NCBI RefSeq assembly: GCF_000300855.1
Contig: NZ_ALJF01000014.1
Span: 1-64,000 of the forward strand
Reading direction: 5' to 3'
Length of the DNA: 64,000 nt
Source: Agrobacterium albertimagni AOL15
Lineage (GTDB): Bacteria; Pseudomonadota; Alphaproteobacteria; Rhizobiales; Rhizobiaceae
Of this stretch, positions 61,396 to 64,000 are shown piece after piece. Each line of letters begins with the position of its first letter. Within the stretch, counting starts at the first letter, position 1. The translations under genes and the position numbers were made by a program. The notes under the pieces were generated by a model. The model did not search any database. It saw only the letters and a list, made by a program, of their open reading frames with translations, and was not told the origin of the DNA.

Positions 61396-61690
61396 CTCCT
61401 CCGAAATTATTCTGACCATCATAGAAATTTATTTGTGCGCAGATTAGGCTCCGTAGGCCTCGCGCTTTAGTCACGGGCTTATCTCGGACCTCCGGCCGCC
61501 TTGCATTCTTGGTCCAGTCCAGATTGCCACCCCTCCCCCAACCTTACCAATGTTTCACTGTCCTTTCCGCCGCGAAGGTCTATCTGCATAGCCAAGGGAA
61601 CCATTCCGCCACTTGACCCCGATCAAGGGCAAAGGCCCGGGCTTGGGTCATGGTCCGGGCATAGTGGAAATGCAATATGACGGAGCAGAC
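61396..61690. other. intergenic between tRNA-Lys and the adaptor gene
   Basis: About 295 bases. I see no terminator, no recognisable RNA and no additional gene. The frame of the next gene is open back to TTG 61613, without a ribosome site. The promoter of the efflux operon should lie here. Confidence 0.4.
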
Positions 61691-62968
61691 GTGAGCGACG
61701 ACGCAAAACCCGAGACCTCGGCCGAAGCCAATGAGCTGAAAGCGATTCTGGCCGAAGCCGCACGGCCGAAGCGACGCTGGGGTCTGCGCTTACTCCTGCT
61801 CGTCGCCCTGGCTGGCCTCGGCTACGGCGCCTATCTCTGGTCGGCCGGCGGAACAACGGTGAGCTACAGCACATCCGAGTTGAAGCCCGGCGATCTCACT
61901 GTCATCGTCACCGCCACCGGCTCCGTCGAGCCGACGGTTCAGGTCGACGTGTCCTCGGAGCAATCGGGCACCGTTCGCGAGGTGCTGGTCGACTACAACA
62001 GCGAGGTGAAGAAGGGCGACGTTCTGGCCCGTCTCGACACCGACAAGCTGAGTGCCGATCTGAAAGCCAAGGAGGCGGCGCTCGCTTCCTCCGGCGCCGC
62101 CGTCTCGAAAGCCCGCGCCGACGAGCAATCCGCCAAGTCCAGGCTCGACCGGCTGACGGCGCTCGTCTCCAGCCGCGTCTCCACCCAGCAGGATCTGGAC
62201 ACCGCCGAGTTCACCTATCAGGCAGCATCCGCTGCCCGCGAAAGCGCCGAGGCCGATGTCATCGCGGCAGAAGCCGCGCTCGAGCAGGCAAAGCTGTCGC
62301 TTTCGAAAGCAACCATCGCCTCGCCGATCGACGGCATCGTTCTGTCGCGCAATGTCGATCCCGGCGCGACGGTGGCCGCCTCGCTGGAGGCACCCACACT
62401 CTTCACCATCGCCGGCGATCTCCGGGAAATGGAGCTGCAGGTCTCCATCGACGAGGCCGATGTCGGTCAGGTCGCCATCGGCCAGGCAGCCACCTTCACG
62501 GTCGACGCCTTTCCCGAACAGCGCTTTCCGGCCGAGATCACCTCGATCCGCTATGCTGCCGAAACGGTGAACGACGTCGTCACCTACAAAGGCATCCTGT
62601 CGGTCGCCAATGACGATCTACTGCTGCGCCAGGGCATGACGGCGACGGCCGATATCGTCGTCCGGTCGGTCGAAGACGGCCTGCTCATTCCCAATGCCGC
62701 CCTGCGCTACTCACCCCCGGCCGCGCAAACCGAGACCTCCGAAGGTGGCAGCGGCGTGTTCAGCCTGTTTCGCCCGCCACGCCAGGCACCTGCCAGCGCG
62801 CCGGAGCCGACGGGCAGCGAACGCACCATCTGGCTGTTGCGCGATGGCCAGCCGGTCGCCGTCAACATCGAGATCGGTTCCTCCGACGGGCAGAATACGG
62901 TGATCGTCAAGGGCGACGTGAAGGAAGGCGACCGGGTGATCACCGATCAAACGGTTCGCAACGGTTGA
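61691..62968 (+). CDS. efflux periplasmic adaptor (MacA/HlyD-like)
   Basis: 425 residues from GTG 61691, with GGAG six bases upstream; ATG 61671 and TTG 61613 are alternatives. One N-terminal membrane helix (RLLLLVALAGLGYGAYLW), then lipoyl/hairpin/beta-barrel: VTATGSVEPTVQVDVSSEQSGTV, coiled-coil hairpin (about 120-220), DPGATVAASLEAPTLFTIAGDL. Connects a MacB-type ABC exporter to an outer-membrane channel. It begins a three-gene operon with the ATPase and permease that follow. Confidence 0.9.
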   Translation: MSDDAKPETSAEANELKAILAEAARPKRRWGLRLLLLVALAGLGYGAYLWSAGGTTVSYSTSELKPGDLTVIVTATGSVEPTVQVDVSSEQSGTVREVLVDYNSEVKKGDVLARLDTDKLSADLKAKEAALASSGAAVSKARADEQSAKSRLDRLTALVSSRVSTQQDLDTAEFTYQAASAARESAEADVIAAEAALEQAKLSLSKATIASPIDGIVLSRNVDPGATVAASLEAPTLFTIAGDLREMELQVSIDEADVGQVAIGQAATFTVDAFPEQRFPAEITSIRYAAETVNDVVTYKGILSVANDDLLLRQGMTATADIVVRSVEDGLLIPNAALRYSPPAAQTETSEGGSGVFSLFRPPRQAPASAPEPTGSERTIWLLRDGQPVAVNIEIGSSDGQNTVIVKGDVKEGDRVITDQTVRNG

Positions 62969-62976
62969 GGCACAGG

Positions 62977-63682
<706 letters not shown>

Positions 63683-63693
<11 letters not shown>

Positions 63694-64000
63694 AACTCTG
63701 AAGCTCGCGCTCCGCGCCATCCGCCGCAACCTCTTGCGCTCCTTCCTGACGGTGCTTGGCGTCGTCATCGGAGTCGCCGCCGTCATCGCCATGGTGACCA
63801 TCGGCAATGGCACGACGGCTCAGGTGACGACGGAAATCTCCAAGCTCGGCACCAATCTTCTTTTCGTCCGCCCCGGCCAGTTCGGCCCGGGTCGCGCCGC
63901 GACGGATGCGAAGAAGTTCACCCTTCGTGACCTCGAGGCGATCCGCGAGCAGGTTCCGGGCCTGCGCGCTGCGGCCGGCATCAACCAGTCCAGCCAGACC
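63683..64000 (+). CDS. MacB-like FtsX-type permease, N-terminal part (partial)
   Basis: The frame is open to the window end (106 codons). MFGETLKLALRAIRRNLLRS leads to one membrane helix (LTVLGVVIGVAAVIAMVTIG), then the periplasmic domain of MacB-type permeases (TTEISKLGTNLLFVRPGQFG). It overlaps the ATPase gene by 11 nt. The rest (three more helices) is outside. Confidence 0.93.

Overview
The window is a stretch of core chromosome from an alphaproteobacterium of the Rhizobiaceae (Rhizobium/Agrobacterium/Sinorhizobium group). Evidence: high GC with strong third-position bias, a phosphatidylcholine synthase, an IalB-family protein, zinc-free MetRS and Tgt variants, an alphaproteobacterial LexA box (GTTC-N7-GTTC), and a glnB-glnA pair behind a sigma-54 promoter. 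There is no prophage, insertion sequence, CRISPR array or rRNA. The window cuts a gene at each end: a type I secretion adaptor on the left and a MacB-like permease on the right.

Layout. 1-8.3 kb: secretion adaptor tail, tRNA-Ser, rlpA lipoprotein, an unusual D,D-carboxypeptidase homologue, then tmk-holB-metG-tatD-MBL hydrolase, all rightward. 8.3-14.8 kb: accessory genes (small membrane protein, HPP-CBS membrane protein, unknown membrane-anchored protein, metallophosphoesterase, GH3 glucosidase, DUF4864 protein). 14.9-18.8 kb: leftward tgt-queA (queuosine) and coaD with two cyclophilins. 19.0-19.65 kb: three tiny single-helix membrane proteins, each with a Shine-Dalgarno site. 19.8-27.3 kb: gyrA, marC, and the divergent ssb/uvrA pair sharing one SOS box. 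27.3-28.0 kb: a toxin-antitoxin locus whose toxin is frameshifted. 28-32 kb: DUF72, Na/Pi cotransporter, NAD(P)HX repair enzyme. 32.2-34.4 kb: glnB-glnA. 34.5-41.1 kb: two EamA exporters, hspQ with a heat-shock-type promoter, ialB-like, a peptide-type solute-binding protein, a FrnE-like DsbA, and a DnaB-like stand-alone ATPase. 41.3-51.5 kb: sdhE-mfd, recG, DUF502, glmS, glmU. 51.5-57.2 kb: FadR-type regulator and a complete BMP-type (nucleoside-like) ABC importer. 57.3-61.1 kb: pcs, a UbiH-family hydroxylase, an AEC transporter and a CcdA-like protein. 61.3-64 kb: tRNA-Lys and a MacA/MacB-type efflux system.

Together these cover nucleotide and DNA metabolism (tmk, holB, gyrA, ssb, uvrA, mfd, recG), tRNA modification and charging (tgt, queA, metG), nitrogen sensing and assimilation (glnB, glnA), envelope precursor synthesis (glmS, glmU, pcs) and several transporters. 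The features least explained by known biology are the three-small-protein cluster, the broken toxin beside an intact antitoxin and operator, the carboxypeptidase with altered active-site motifs, and the orphan DnaB-like ATPase. All calls are from reading the sequence; no database search was run.
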